Assembly: GCA_002869425.1 (NCBI GenBank)
Contig: PKSZ01000583.1
Location: 1 to 10,160 of the forward strand
Source of the DNA: Marinilabiliales bacterium
GTDB taxonomy: Bacteria; Bacteroidota; Bacteroidia; Bacteroidales; BM523
DNA length: 10,160 bases
Direction: 5' to 3'
Shown: one piece after another, positions 1 to 7,754 of the stretch
Numbering within the stretch: the first letter of the stretch is position 1
How the letters are laid out: each line of letters begins with the position of its first letter
Notes under the pieces: generated by a model
Databases searched by the model: none
What the model was told of the DNA's origin: nothing
What the model saw: the letters and a program-made list of their open reading frames with translations, nothing else
Translations under genes and position numbers: made by a program

Positions 1-729
1 ATTGGCGGCTCTGCAGATTCAATTTCCCTTGATGATGAAGGTCCGGGTATTGATATGTTTATGAACAATACAGATTTTATTTTTGGAGGGATAACTGATG
101 AAAATCCAAAATTCCTTGCATTGCTGGAAGATTCAAGTGGTATCAATACAGTTGGAAATGGCATTGGTCATGACCTTACCTTGCTTCTTGATGGCAACAC
201 CAGCAACATTGTGGTTCTAAATGACTATTACGAAGCAGATGTGGATAGTTATCAAAGTGGTCAGGTTGAATACTACTTTAAAGATCTTACTGAAGGAAAT
301 CATAACCTTAGATTGAAAGCGTGGGATGTTTACAACAATTCATCTGAAGATTACATTGAGTTTATCGTTGCCAAATCAGCAGAATTGATTCTTGACAGAA
401 TTTTTAATTATCCCAATCCTTTTACTTCAAAAACAGCATTTTACTTTGAACATAACAAACCCAATGCAGAACTAGAAGTTATGATTCAGATATTTACTGT
501 AACAGGAAAAGTTGTAAAAACCATAGAAGCAAACATCAATTCCTCAAGTTTTAACAGCGGTAATGTTATGGATGTACTCAGCGATTGTGATACCAATCCG
601 CTTTGCTGGGATGGTTATGACGATTTTGGAGATCCTATTGGAAGAGGTGTTTACATTTACAGAATAAAAGTAAGATCTCCTGAAGGAAGTGTTGTGAACA
701 AGTTTGAGAAATTAGTCATTCTCAAATAA
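1..729 (+). CDS. porU: T9SS sortase PorU, C-terminal part (5' end outside window)
   Basis: The frame is open from base 1, so this is the last 242 residues of a longer gene. PorU is the C25-type cysteine protease on the cell surface that removes the C-terminal signal from T9SS cargo and attaches the cargo to anionic LPS. The catalytic domain lies outside the window. What is seen is the beta-rich tail typical of PorU: an Ig-like stretch with the run GNHNLRLKAWDVYNNS, then a CTD-like module with YPNPF, FEHN, a V-IQIFTVTGK strand, CWDGYDDFGDPIGRGVYIYRIKVRS and a final EKLVILK. The WDG..D..G....GVY pattern is shared with type A T9SS sorting domains. porV follows after 63 bases on the same strand, which is the usual porU-porV pairing and supports the call. 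The stop is TAA, directly followed by another TAA. Assignment from the tail alone is strong but rests on motif recognition plus context. Confidence 0.85.
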   Translation: MGGSADSISLDDEGPGIDMFMNNTDFIFGGITDENPKFLALLEDSSGINTVGNGIGHDLTLLLDGNTSNIVVLNDYYEADVDSYQSGQVEYYFKDLTEGNHNLRLKAWDVYNNSSEDYIEFIVAKSAELILDRIFNYPNPFTSKTAFYFEHNKPNAELEVMIQIFTVTGKVVKTIEANINSSSFNSGNVMDVLSDCDTNPLCWDGYDDFGDPIGRGVYIYRIKVRSPEGSVVNKFEKLVILK

Positions 730-765
730 TAATTTTCCATTTTATTAGTTGTTAATATAATTAGT

Positions 766-773
766 TATATTTG
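766..773 (+). promoter_or_regulatory. Bacteroidota -7 promoter element upstream of porV
   Basis: TATATTTG matches the Bacteroidota sigma-ABfr -7 consensus TAnnTTTG at every fixed base, about 20 bases before the porV start. The expected -33 TTTG is not clear; the nearest candidates are TTAG at 745-748 (17-base spacer) and TTG at 749-751 (14-base spacer). If used, it would let porV-ispF be transcribed apart from porU, with a leader of roughly 10-15 bases. Confidence 0.45.
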
Positions 774-792
774 TCCACTGCATAAAATTTGA

Positions 793-2067
793 ATGATGAG
801 AAAGTTTCTGTGCATTATATCTTTTTCGCTCTCTGTAGTTGGGTTGTCGTACGGACAGGGAGGAGGATTGATAAAGGATGAGAATTCGAATATATTAGGT
901 CAGGTAAATACCATTACAACAGCTGTTCCTTTTTTAATGATATCTCCGGATTCTAGAGCTGGTGCGATGGGTGATGCAGGTGTGGCAACCACACCGGATG
1001 CCAATTCGGCTCACTGGAATGCTTCAAAGTTTGTTTTTGTAGAAAAAGATGCTGGTGTTTCCATTTCATATGTACCCTGGTTACGGAAACTGGTAAACGA
1101 TATCAATCTTGCCTACTTAAGCGGATACCGCAAAATTAAAAATGATCAGGTGTTCTGTGCTAGTCTGCGTTATTTCTCGCTTGGAGACATTACATTTACT
1201 GATATTAACGGAGAAACACTGGGGCAATTCAATCCAAACGAATTTGCTATCGACCTTTCATATGCAAGACCTTTATCAGAAAAACTTTCAGGTAGCGTAT
1301 CCCTACGTTACATTTACTCTAACCTAACTGGAGGTCAATATGTTATGGGATCTGCATAACATCCGGGTAACGCAGTTGCAGCAGATTTAGGTTTCTATTA
1401 TCAGGATGATGTTGTAATTTCAGATAGGGATGCTCTTTTGGCATTTGGCCTTAATATTACCAATATGGGAAATAAAATTTCTTATACTGAAAATGCAGAT
1501 AAAGATTTTATTCCTACTAATCTTCGACTTGGTGGTGCATTATCGATGGAAATTGACGATTATAATTCCTTTATGGTTACAGCTGATGTAAACAAGCTCC
1601 TTGTTCCTACAATGCCTGTTTATTATGATGCCGATGAAGTTACCCCGGATGGAGACACCATCTCTGCTGGAGAACAGGTTATTAAGTTCGGAATGAATCC
1701 TGAAGTTTCGCTACCAGTTGGAATGGTACAATCGTTTTATGACGCTCCAGGAGTCCAGTTAGACCCTGAAGATGAATACAACCGAAGTGTTTTCAAAGAA
1801 GAAATGAGGGAAATAAATATCTCAGCTGGTCTGGAATACTGGTATGCCAATCAGTTTGCAATAAGGGCAGGTTATTTCCATGAACATGCAACCAAAGGAA
1901 ACCGACAATATTTCACAGTTGGTATGGGCCTTAGGCTGAATGTTTTTGGATTGGATTTCTCATATCTTATCCCAACCAAACAAAGAAACCCCCTTGAAAA
2001 TACGCTTCGATTCACATTAGTCTTTGATTTTGAATGCTTAAGAAGTGAAGCTGAAATGCCCAACTAA
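793..2067 (+). pseudogene. porV: T9SS outer-membrane protein PorV (LptO), interrupted by an in-frame TAA
   Basis: PorV is a FadL-like outer-membrane beta-barrel. It collects T9SS cargo from the SprA translocon and passes it to PorU in the attachment complex. The reading frame spans 424 codons, near the family's usual length of about 390-420, but codon 189 is TAA (1357-1359), splitting it into 793-1359 and an in-frame remainder from 1360. Residues 1-21 form a signal peptide (MMRKFLC...LSYG, then QGGG). The family signature lies at about residues 53-80: ISPDSRAGAMGDAGVATTPD followed by NSAHWNASKF. After the stop the frame continues with recognisable PorV sequence (HPGNAVAADLGFYYQ), GLEYWYA, the glycine-rich strands of a barrel and the terminal NPLENTLRFTLVFDFE. 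There is no frameshift. The N-terminal piece alone holds fewer than half the expected strands. The start could be ATG 793 or ATG 796. Only one base change separates this from an intact gene, so a sequence error is a serious alternative. Confidence 0.88.
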
Positions 2068-2070
2068 TTC

Positions 2071-2553
2071 ATGGCTTACAGAATAGGTTTTGGATACGAT
2101 GTACATCAACTCAGAGAAAACGAAAGTCTAATACTGGGTGGGTGTAAAATTGATTATTCCCTGGGAACAGTTGCCCATTCCGATGGAGATGTATTAGTTC
2201 ATGCAATATGTGATGCTATTCTCGGTGCTGCTAAACTTGGAGATATTGGCACACACTTCCCTGACAACAACAACAAATATAAAAATGTAAACAGTATGAC
2301 TCTTTTGTCTGAGAGTTATAATATGGTTAAAAAAGCGGGGTATTTACTGAACAATATTGACTGTACCATTTGTCTGGAAAAGCCAAAGCTTAAAGATTAC
2401 ATTAAGCAAATAGAACAGAACCTTGCAAAGGTACTGGAAACAGATATCCTCAATATTTCTGTTAAAGCAACAACTACCGAAAAGCTTGGATTTGTTGGAT
2501 CACAGGAAGGTATTTCTGCATATTGCGCTGCTATGCTCAAAAATGTAGAGTAA
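2071..2553 (+). CDS. ispF: 2-C-methyl-D-erythritol 2,4-cyclodiphosphate synthase IspF
   Basis: IspF (EC 4.6.1.12) is the cytoplasmic homotrimer of the MEP pathway that cyclises CDP-methylerythritol 2-phosphate to MEcPP, releasing CMP, on the route to isoprenoids. The 160 residues match the family's usual length of about 157-160. The N-terminal RIGFGYDVH supplies zinc ligands Asp10 and His12, and His44 in the signature SDGDVLVHAICDAILGA (37-53) is the third. KATTTEKLGFVG (132-143) is the nucleotide-binding segment. Phe63-Asp65 of the HFPD motif is also present. The start at ATG 2071 is fixed by the conserved N-terminus and lies 3 bases after the porV stop, so translation is probably coupled to porV. 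The gene ends 2 bases from the stop of the convergent lipoprotein gene, leaving no room for an intergenic terminator. Confidence 0.97.
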   Translation: MAYRIGFGYDVHQLRENESLILGGCKIDYSLGTVAHSDGDVLVHAICDAILGAAKLGDIGTHFPDNNNKYKNVNSMTLLSESYNMVKKAGYLLNNIDCTICLEKPKLKDYIKQIEQNLAKVLETDILNISVKATTTEKLGFVGSQEGISAYCAAMLKNVE

Positions 2554-2555
2554 GT

Positions 2556-2996
2556 TTATTCATCCTTTGTGTACAAAGCCTGAACCTGCATCATTCCATC
2601 ACCCGGATCAACAGTATAATCCCAATTAATAGTTTTGTAATCACTTGTAATAGTTCCGTTTCCCTCAATATAATAACCCCCTCCTATTTCCTGAGGATCA
2701 ATACGAATGGCACGTTCTGTTACTTTCCCAACAGCATAAAACTGCATTCCCAACTGATAAAAATTACTGATTAGAATTTCATTTGCAGTACTTGTATCCG
2801 GCTCAATATAAACCTGATAAAAAATCTTATCTGACTTTGATGTGGGATTTGCATTTTCATCCACTTGCCACAATCCTTCAATTGCATCTCTTACATCTGT
2901 GTTATCATCAGGATCAATATCCTCATCAGGGGTACAGGCAGCCATAAAGAATGAAGTTATTGCAGCAATAAGTACTATGGAAAAAATCTTTTTCAT
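2556..2996 (-). CDS. small surface-type lipoprotein, unknown function
   Basis: This 146-residue protein starts with a lysine-containing N-terminus, a hydrophobic segment and the lipobox FMAAC, giving Cys21 as the lipidated residue. Immediately after it comes TPDEDIDPDDNTD, a strongly acidic stretch resembling the lipoprotein export signal that sends Bacteroidota lipoproteins to the outer face of the outer membrane (inferred here). The mature part has IEGLWQVDENAN near residue 40, then alternating hydrophobic strands (KIFYQVYIEPD, GGGYYIEGNGTI, KTINWDYTVDPGDG) ending VQALYTK. That pattern suggests a small all-beta fold, like the lipocalin-like or META-type lipoproteins common in the phylum, but I do not recognise a named family. 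It lies 76 bases downstream of hutU on the same strand. No convincing promoter is visible in that gap, so it may be read from hutU or from its own weak signal. Confidence 0.8.
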   Translation of the reverse strand: MKKIFSIVLIAAITSFFMAACTPDEDIDPDDNTDVRDAIEGLWQVDENANPTSKSDKIFYQVYIEPDTSTANEILISNFYQLGMQFYAVGKVTERAIRIDPQEIGGGYYIEGNGTITSDYKTINWDYTVDPGDGMMQVQALYTKDE

Positions 2997-3072
2997 GATT
3001 TCACATTTTTAGAACAAAGAATTCATTTTGTTACAATCAGTCCAATTATTATGCCATGATAATATCGGCTTA

Positions 3073-5076
3073 CTATGAGAAAATATCGTTAATCAATTTA
3101 TCGTCTGCATAATTGGGCATTGTAACTTTTAATTTTGGCTCTCTCTCCATTGCTCTTTTTATAGCAAAAACAGCTTCATCATTTCTTGCCCAGCTTCTTC
3201 GGGATATTCCATTGTTTACATCCCAGAAAAGCATCATATTTAAGCGCCTGTCAGCATCTTCTGAACCATCCAATAGCATTCCAAAGCCACCATTGATGAC
3301 TTCACCCCATCCTACTCCACCTCCATTGTGAATAGAAACCCAGGTTGCCCCTCTGAAAGAATCACCAATAACATTCTGTATTGCCATATCAGCCGTAAAA
3401 CTGGAACCATCATATATATTGCTGGTTTCACGGAATGGAGAATCCGTACCAGATACATCATGGTGGTCACGTCCTAAAACAACAGGCCCCAGCTTTCCTT
3501 CCCGGATAGCCTTATTAAAAGCCTCTGCAATTTTTATTCTTCCTTCAGCGTCAGCATAAAGAATACGAGCCTGAGAACCAACAACCAGTTTATTTTCCCT
3601 TGCTCCTTTAATCCATTGGATATTATCTGCCATTTGTTGCTGAATCTCTGCTGGAGATTCTTTTTTTATTTCTTCCAACACATTACAGGCTATCTGGTCG
3701 GTAAGTTCCAAATCTTCAGGTTTTCCACTTGTGCAAACCCAACGAAACGGTCCGAAACCATAATCAAAGCACATTGGTCCCATAATATCCTGTACATAAG
3801 AAGGGTACTTAAATCGAAGGCCATCTTCAGCCATTACATCTGCACCAGCTCTTGAAGCTTCCAGTAAAAAGGCATTTCCATAATCGAAGAAATAAGTACC
3901 TTTGGCAGTATGCCTGTTTATGGCTGTAGCATGACGACGCAATGTTTCCTGTACTAATTCCTTAAATTTCTCAGGATTGGAAGCCATCATCTCATTTGAC
4001 TCTTCAAAACCAATCTGTACTGGATAATAACCTCCGGCCCAAGGATTATGTAAAGATGTCTGATCGGATCCAAGATCAATATATATATCGTTTTCTGCAA
4101 ATGTCTCCCATACATCAACAATATTTCCATGGTATGCAATTGAAATCACTTCTTTATTGTCTTTTGCAATCATCACTCTTTCACAAAGAAGCTCTACATC
4201 ATCAATAACTTCATCAACCCATCCCTGTTCATGTCTTGTTTTAATAACCTTCTCATTTACTTCAGCAATAACGGAAATACAACCTGCAATACTTGCAGCT
4301 TTTGGTTGCGCTCCAGACATGCCTCCTAATCCTGCTGTAACAAACAGCTTACCCCTTAGGCCATCTTCTGATATTTTTCTTCCTGCATTCAATACAGTAA
4401 TGGTTGTACCATGCACAATTCCCTGAGGACCAATATACATATATGATCCGGCAGTCATTTGACCATACTGGGTAACACCCAGTGCATTGTATTTCTCCCA
4501 ATCATCGGGTTTGCTGTAATTAGGAATCATCATTCCATTGGTTACCACTACACGAGGTGCATCTTTATGTGATGGATACAATCCCATCGGATGACCTGAA
4601 TACATAACCAATGTTTGATCATCAGTCATCTCCGACAAATACTTCATTGTTAAGCGATACTGTGCCCAATTTTGAAATACAGCTCCATTTCCACCATACG
4701 TAATCAGCTCATGAGGATGTTGTGCGACTGCATAATCAAGGTTATTCTGAATCATTACCATTATGGCCTTTGCCTGCAATGACTTACCAGGATATTCATC
4801 TATTGATCTCGCCTTCATCTGATAATCCGGACGAAAACGATACATATAAATTCTTCCGTATTTTTCAAGTTCCCCGGCAAACTCTTTTGCCAACTCAGCA
4901 TGCTGCTCCTTTGGAAAATAACGCAGTGCATTTTTTAATGCAAGTTTCTTCTCTTCATTGGTCAATATCTCCTTTCTTTTGGGAGCATGATTTATGTCTT
5001 TATCATATGGTTTCGGATTTGGCAATTCTGCTGGAATACCCTCACATACTGCTTTTTGAAACTCTTCATTTGTCAT
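3073..5076 (-). CDS. hutU: urocanate hydratase (urocanase)
   Basis: HutU (EC 4.2.1.49) is a cytoplasmic, tightly NAD+-bound enzyme that hydrates urocanate to 4-imidazolone-5-propionate, the second step of histidine degradation to glutamate. At 667 residues this is the long form seen in Bacteroidota and some other bacteria, compared with about 555 in Pseudomonas or Bacillus. Visible motifs in order: ITYGGNGAVFQNW (125-137), SGHPMGLYPSHKDAPRVVVTN (160-180), YGQMTAGSYMYIGPQGI (204-220), the glycine-rich NAD-binding VTAGLGGMSGAQPKA (246-260), DQTSLHNPWAGGYYP (338-352), CFDYGFGPFRWVCTSG (436-451), GRDHHDVSGTDSPFRET (535-551) and ATWVSIHNGGGVGWGE (577-592). All are consistent with an intact enzyme. 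The stop is TAG. No hutH, hutI, hutG or ftcD gene flanks it, so the rest of the pathway must be elsewhere if present. It is divergently transcribed from the EamA gene. Confidence 0.97.
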   Translation of the reverse strand: MTNEEFQKAVCEGIPAELPNPKPYDKDINHAPKRKEILTNEEKKLALKNALRYFPKEQHAELAKEFAGELEKYGRIYMYRFRPDYQMKARSIDEYPGKSLQAKAIMVMIQNNLDYAVAQHPHELITYGGNGAVFQNWAQYRLTMKYLSEMTDDQTLVMYSGHPMGLYPSHKDAPRVVVTNGMMIPNYSKPDDWEKYNALGVTQYGQMTAGSYMYIGPQGIVHGTTITVLNAGRKISEDGLRGKLFVTAGLGGMSGAQPKAASIAGCISVIAEVNEKVIKTRHEQGWVDEVIDDVELLCERVMIAKDNKEVISIAYHGNIVDVWETFAENDIYIDLGSDQTSLHNPWAGGYYPVQIGFEESNEMMASNPEKFKELVQETLRRHATAINRHTAKGTYFFDYGNAFLLEASRAGADVMAEDGLRFKYPSYVQDIMGPMCFDYGFGPFRWVCTSGKPEDLELTDQIACNVLEEIKKESPAEIQQQMADNIQWIKGARENKLVVGSQARILYADAEGRIKIAEAFNKAIREGKLGPVVLGRDHHDVSGTDSPFRETSNIYDGSSFTADMAIQNVIGDSFRGATWVSIHNGGGVGWGEVINGGFGMLLDGSEDADRRLNMMLFWDVNNGISRRSWARNDEAVFAIKRAMEREPKLKVTMPNYADDKLINDIFS

Positions 5077-5136
5077 AACTAGAATAATTTTATTATCTCT
5101 CGTAAAGTTAACACATTGATTCTTTATTTGAGGAAA

Positions 5137-5187
5137 GTTTTACAACATATGTATGCATATCGCATAAAATTCAGATTATAGTAAAAC
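5137..5187. promoter_or_regulatory. possible operator region between hutU and the EamA transporter
   Basis: The 168-base divergent gap contains GTTTTAC at 5137-5143 and its exact reverse complement GTAAAAC at 5181-5187. The similarity extends outward as AAAG-TTTTAC and GTAAAAC-GCTTT, with two extra bases in one arm. Between them lies the near-palindrome ATATGTATGCATAT at 5147-5160, built around ATGCAT. Such symmetry in a divergent control region fits a dimeric repressor or activator site, but AT-rich sequence makes short dyads common by chance. No regulator gene is in the window to pair with it. Confidence 0.25.
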
Positions 5188-5219
5188 GCTTTTTACAAAT
5201 AGATATTGACAAATAATCC

Positions 5220-5227
5220 TATATTTG
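5220..5227 (+). promoter_or_regulatory. Bacteroidota -7 promoter element upstream of the EamA-lnt pair
   Basis: TATATTTG fits TAnnTTTG exactly and is the same octamer found before porV. It lies 17 bases before the ATG at 5245, implying a leader of only about 10-13 bases. TTGACA at 5206-5211 is too close (11 bases from TTG to the octamer) to be a normal -33 box, and no TTTG stands at 19-23 bases. The start region is AT-rich with no Shine-Dalgarno, as is usual in this phylum. Confidence 0.4.
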
Positions 5228-5244
5228 AAACCTAATTTTAAAAA

Positions 5245-6135
5245 ATGGTGGACCTCACAAAAAAAGGCTGGCAATGGACATTATTAATGGCGCTTGCGTT
5301 CATATGGGGATCTTCATTTATTTTAATGAAAAGAGGACTTGAAACTTTTTCAAACTATCAGGTTGCCGGAATGCGAATGTTCATTTCATTCCTGGTTCTT
5401 TTACCCATCATCATTAAAAGTATTAACAAACTAAACAAACAAAATCTAAAATCTATTTTGCTTGTTGCCTTCATTGGTAATGGTTTTCCTGCATTGCTAT
5501 ATACAACATCGCAGCTTCATCTGGATAGCTCCATGGCAGGAATGTTAAATTCCTTAACGCCCATTTTTACATTGATTATTGGTGTCGTATTTTATAAATC
5601 AAAAGTTAAATTCATTAATATTATCGGTCTATTTATTGGACTTATAGGTGCCATCGGACTATTCAGCAGCGATATTTCAAATTTCTTTAGCGGAAATAAC
5701 TGGTATGCACTATTTGCTGCCTTGGCTACTGTTTTCTACGGAATCAACATTAATGAAGTAAAAGCAAAACTGCAAGACCTGGACGGTATTACCATCACAG
5801 CACTTGCCTTTTTATTTGTAGGTCCGGTATCCGGAATTTTTCTTGCATTCACGGATTTCTCCACACCACTTCAAGATCCTGACTTTGTACAAAACCTTTT
5901 TTACGTTGCTTTATTAGCAGTTTTCAGTTCTGCATTGGCAGTAATAGGAATAAACATCCTAATAAAATATACCACACCAATATTTACCTCATCCGTAACC
6001 TATATTATTCCAATTTTTGCAATAATGTGGGGCTTTCTGGATGGAGAAGATCTACATATTATTGAATTATTTTCCATAATTATTGTTTTACTGGGTATAT
6101 ACCTAGTTAACTATAAATCTAAGCCCAAAGCATGA
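5245..6135 (+). CDS. EamA/DMT-superfamily inner-membrane transporter
   Basis: This 296-residue protein has ten hydrophobic segments arranged as two EamA halves, the usual drug/metabolite transporter architecture and length. The first half begins with the WGSSFILMK signature at residues 21-29 and includes SSMAGMLNSLTPIFTLIIG at 95-113. The second half starts near residue 152 (WYALFAALATVFYGIN) and ends with SSVTYIIPIFAIMWGFLDGE at 249-268, the conserved Y..P.FA..WG...GE pattern of the last helices. Substrates in this superfamily range over amino acids, purines, sugars and drugs and cannot be told from the sequence. Its TGA stop overlaps the lnt ATG in an ATGA, so the two are translationally coupled. 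ATG 5245 is preferred because it directly precedes a short cytosolic lead and the first membrane helix. It is divergent from hutU; a role in exporting or importing a histidine-related compound would be guesswork. Confidence 0.92.
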   Translation: MVDLTKKGWQWTLLMALAFIWGSSFILMKRGLETFSNYQVAGMRMFISFLVLLPIIIKSINKLNKQNLKSILLVAFIGNGFPALLYTTSQLHLDSSMAGMLNSLTPIFTLIIGVVFYKSKVKFINIIGLFIGLIGAIGLFSSDISNFFSGNNWYALFAALATVFYGININEVKAKLQDLDGITITALAFLFVGPVSGIFLAFTDFSTPLQDPDFVQNLFYVALLAVFSSALAVIGINILIKYTTPIFTSSVTYIIPIFAIMWGFLDGEDLHIIELFSIIIVLLGIYLVNYKSKPKA

Positions 6136-7754
6136 AGCTCAAAAAGATTCATTTAGTATTATTATCTGTTTTAAGCGCAATTCTATATTCATTACCTCTA
6201 TATGCATTTAAGGTCGGCCCGGTTCTTTTCATTGCACTGGTTCCTTTACTTATGGTTGAGAATCATTTTTATGAAAAAAGATCCTCGAATAAACCCATCC
6301 AGATATTTTATTATACTTTATTCAGTTTTCTTCTTGTAAATATTATCTCCATTTGGGGAGTAGTCTATACGAGCATCACCGGTTTTATTATTCTGACTGT
6401 AGCTTCTGCATTTTTTATGGCACTTACCTTTTATATTTTCCATAGGGTAAAAAGAAGGCTCGGTCCCAAAATTGGAGGCTTTGCCTTTATTATATTCTGG
6501 CTATCTTTTGAATACATCTACACAGTTGGTGAAATTTCCTTCCCTTTATATACACTTGGCAATGGATTTGCTTTTAATGAACAACTTGTACAATGGTATG
6601 AATATACAGGTGTTTTCGGAGGATCTTTCTGGGTATTAATAAGCAATCTACTTTTGTTTATCATCCTTCAAAGAATAACAAATAAGAAAAACAAAACGCA
6701 AACCATCAAAGAAATATCAATCTGGGCTTTTGTGATTTTAGCTCCCATGATTACTTCCCTAATAATGTATTATACTTATGAAGAAAAAAAGGCCCCAGTT
6801 GAAATAATCTTGGTTCAACCCAACATCAATCCATATACAGAAAAATTTGATCCGATGAGCCTTTCTTCGCAAATGGAGAAAATTATTATGTATTCGACCA
6901 GAGGTCTTGATGAAAAAACAGACTTCATTGTGGCACCTGAAACTGCTATTCCAGTGGGTTAATGGATTGACAGTCTGGAGCAAACCAGCTATATTTCACA
7001 ATTGCGTGAAGCCATTTCTGACTACCCCAATGTAAATCTAATCATTGGTGTAAATACAATGAAAATGTACTCAAATGCAGAGTCTGCCAGCGCAACTGCA
7101 CATAAATTTGGAGAAACAGGAAAATACTACGATTATTATAACTCGGCCATAATGCTGAATGATGTTGACAGCATTCCAATTTATCATAAATCGAAACTGG
7201 TAATTGGCCCTGAAAAAATGCCATATAACCAGGTATTCAAATTTCTTGAAGATTTAATGATGGATAATGGAGGCTTTGTTGGTTCCAATGGCCTACAGGA
7301 AGAAAGAGAAGTATTTTTCTCAAACAATGGCAAAGCAATAGCAGCTCCAATTATATGCTATGAAGCCGTTTTTGGTGAGTATATTGGAGATTACATAAAA
7401 AAAGGCGCTAACTTCTTTGCAGTTATTACCAACGACGGATGGTGGTTTAATGCACCCATATACCTACAATCCCTGGGATTTGGAAAACTCAGAGCCATCG
7501 AACACCGAAGAAGTATAGCACGATCAGCCAATACAGGTATTAGTTGCTTTATAGATCAACGTGGAAGTATGTATAAAGAAGCAAAATACTCAACAGCAGC
7601 AAGCATTAAAGGAACATTAAATCTAAACAATGAATTAACATTTTACACGAAAACTGGTGATTACATTCCAAAGATTGCCATCTTTTTCAGCATTCTTATA
7701 TTACTTCAGGCACTTGTAAGCAAACTAAAACAAAAAAGCCTTAAGGAGCAATAA
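6132..7754 (+). pseudogene. lnt: apolipoprotein N-acyltransferase Lnt, interrupted by an in-frame TAA
   Basis: Lnt (EC 2.3.1.269) is the inner-membrane enzyme that adds a third acyl chain to the N-terminal cysteine of diacylated lipoproteins. The frame covers 540 codons, a normal length, but codon 277 is TAA (6960-6962). Residues 1-215 hold about seven membrane helices with the family run QWYEYTGVFGGSFWVLISN (154-172). The nitrilase-type catalytic domain starts at EIILVQPNINP (224-234). The triad would be Glu270 in APETAIP, Lys353 in YHKSKL and Cys409 in PIICYEAVFG. TNDGWWFN and RRSIARSANTGIS are intact after the stop, and a final helix lies at about 512-530. The stop falls seven codons after the catalytic Glu, so the shortened product (276 residues) lacks Lys and Cys. 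Restart downstream, for example at TTG 7002, would lack Glu and the membrane domain. No frameshift is present; one base change would restore the gene. The end overlaps the convergent 7741-8502 gene by 14 bases. Confidence 0.9.

Noticed and set aside
3047..3064. Possible hairpin (TATTAT...ATAATA) just downstream of the hutU stop
   Set aside because: The six pairs are all A-T, and no T-run follows on the minus strand. It is too weak to call as a terminator.
3113..5078. Several plus-strand open frames of 70-118 codons opposite hutU
   Set aside because: They lie wholly inside the strongly conserved hutU gene on the other strand, have no recognisable domains and reflect the codon structure of hutU.
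5103..5110. TAACTTTA on the minus strand as a hutU -7 promoter element
   Set aside because: It misses the final G of TAnnTTTG, and the only upstream partner is a TTTC about 22 bases away. The match is too loose in AT-rich DNA, though the position is plausible.
7739..7746. Perfect 8-base palindrome CCTTAAGG at the lnt 3' end
   Set aside because: It has no loop and no following T-run, and it lies inside the overlapping ends of two coding regions. It is too short for a terminator and is likely to be chance.
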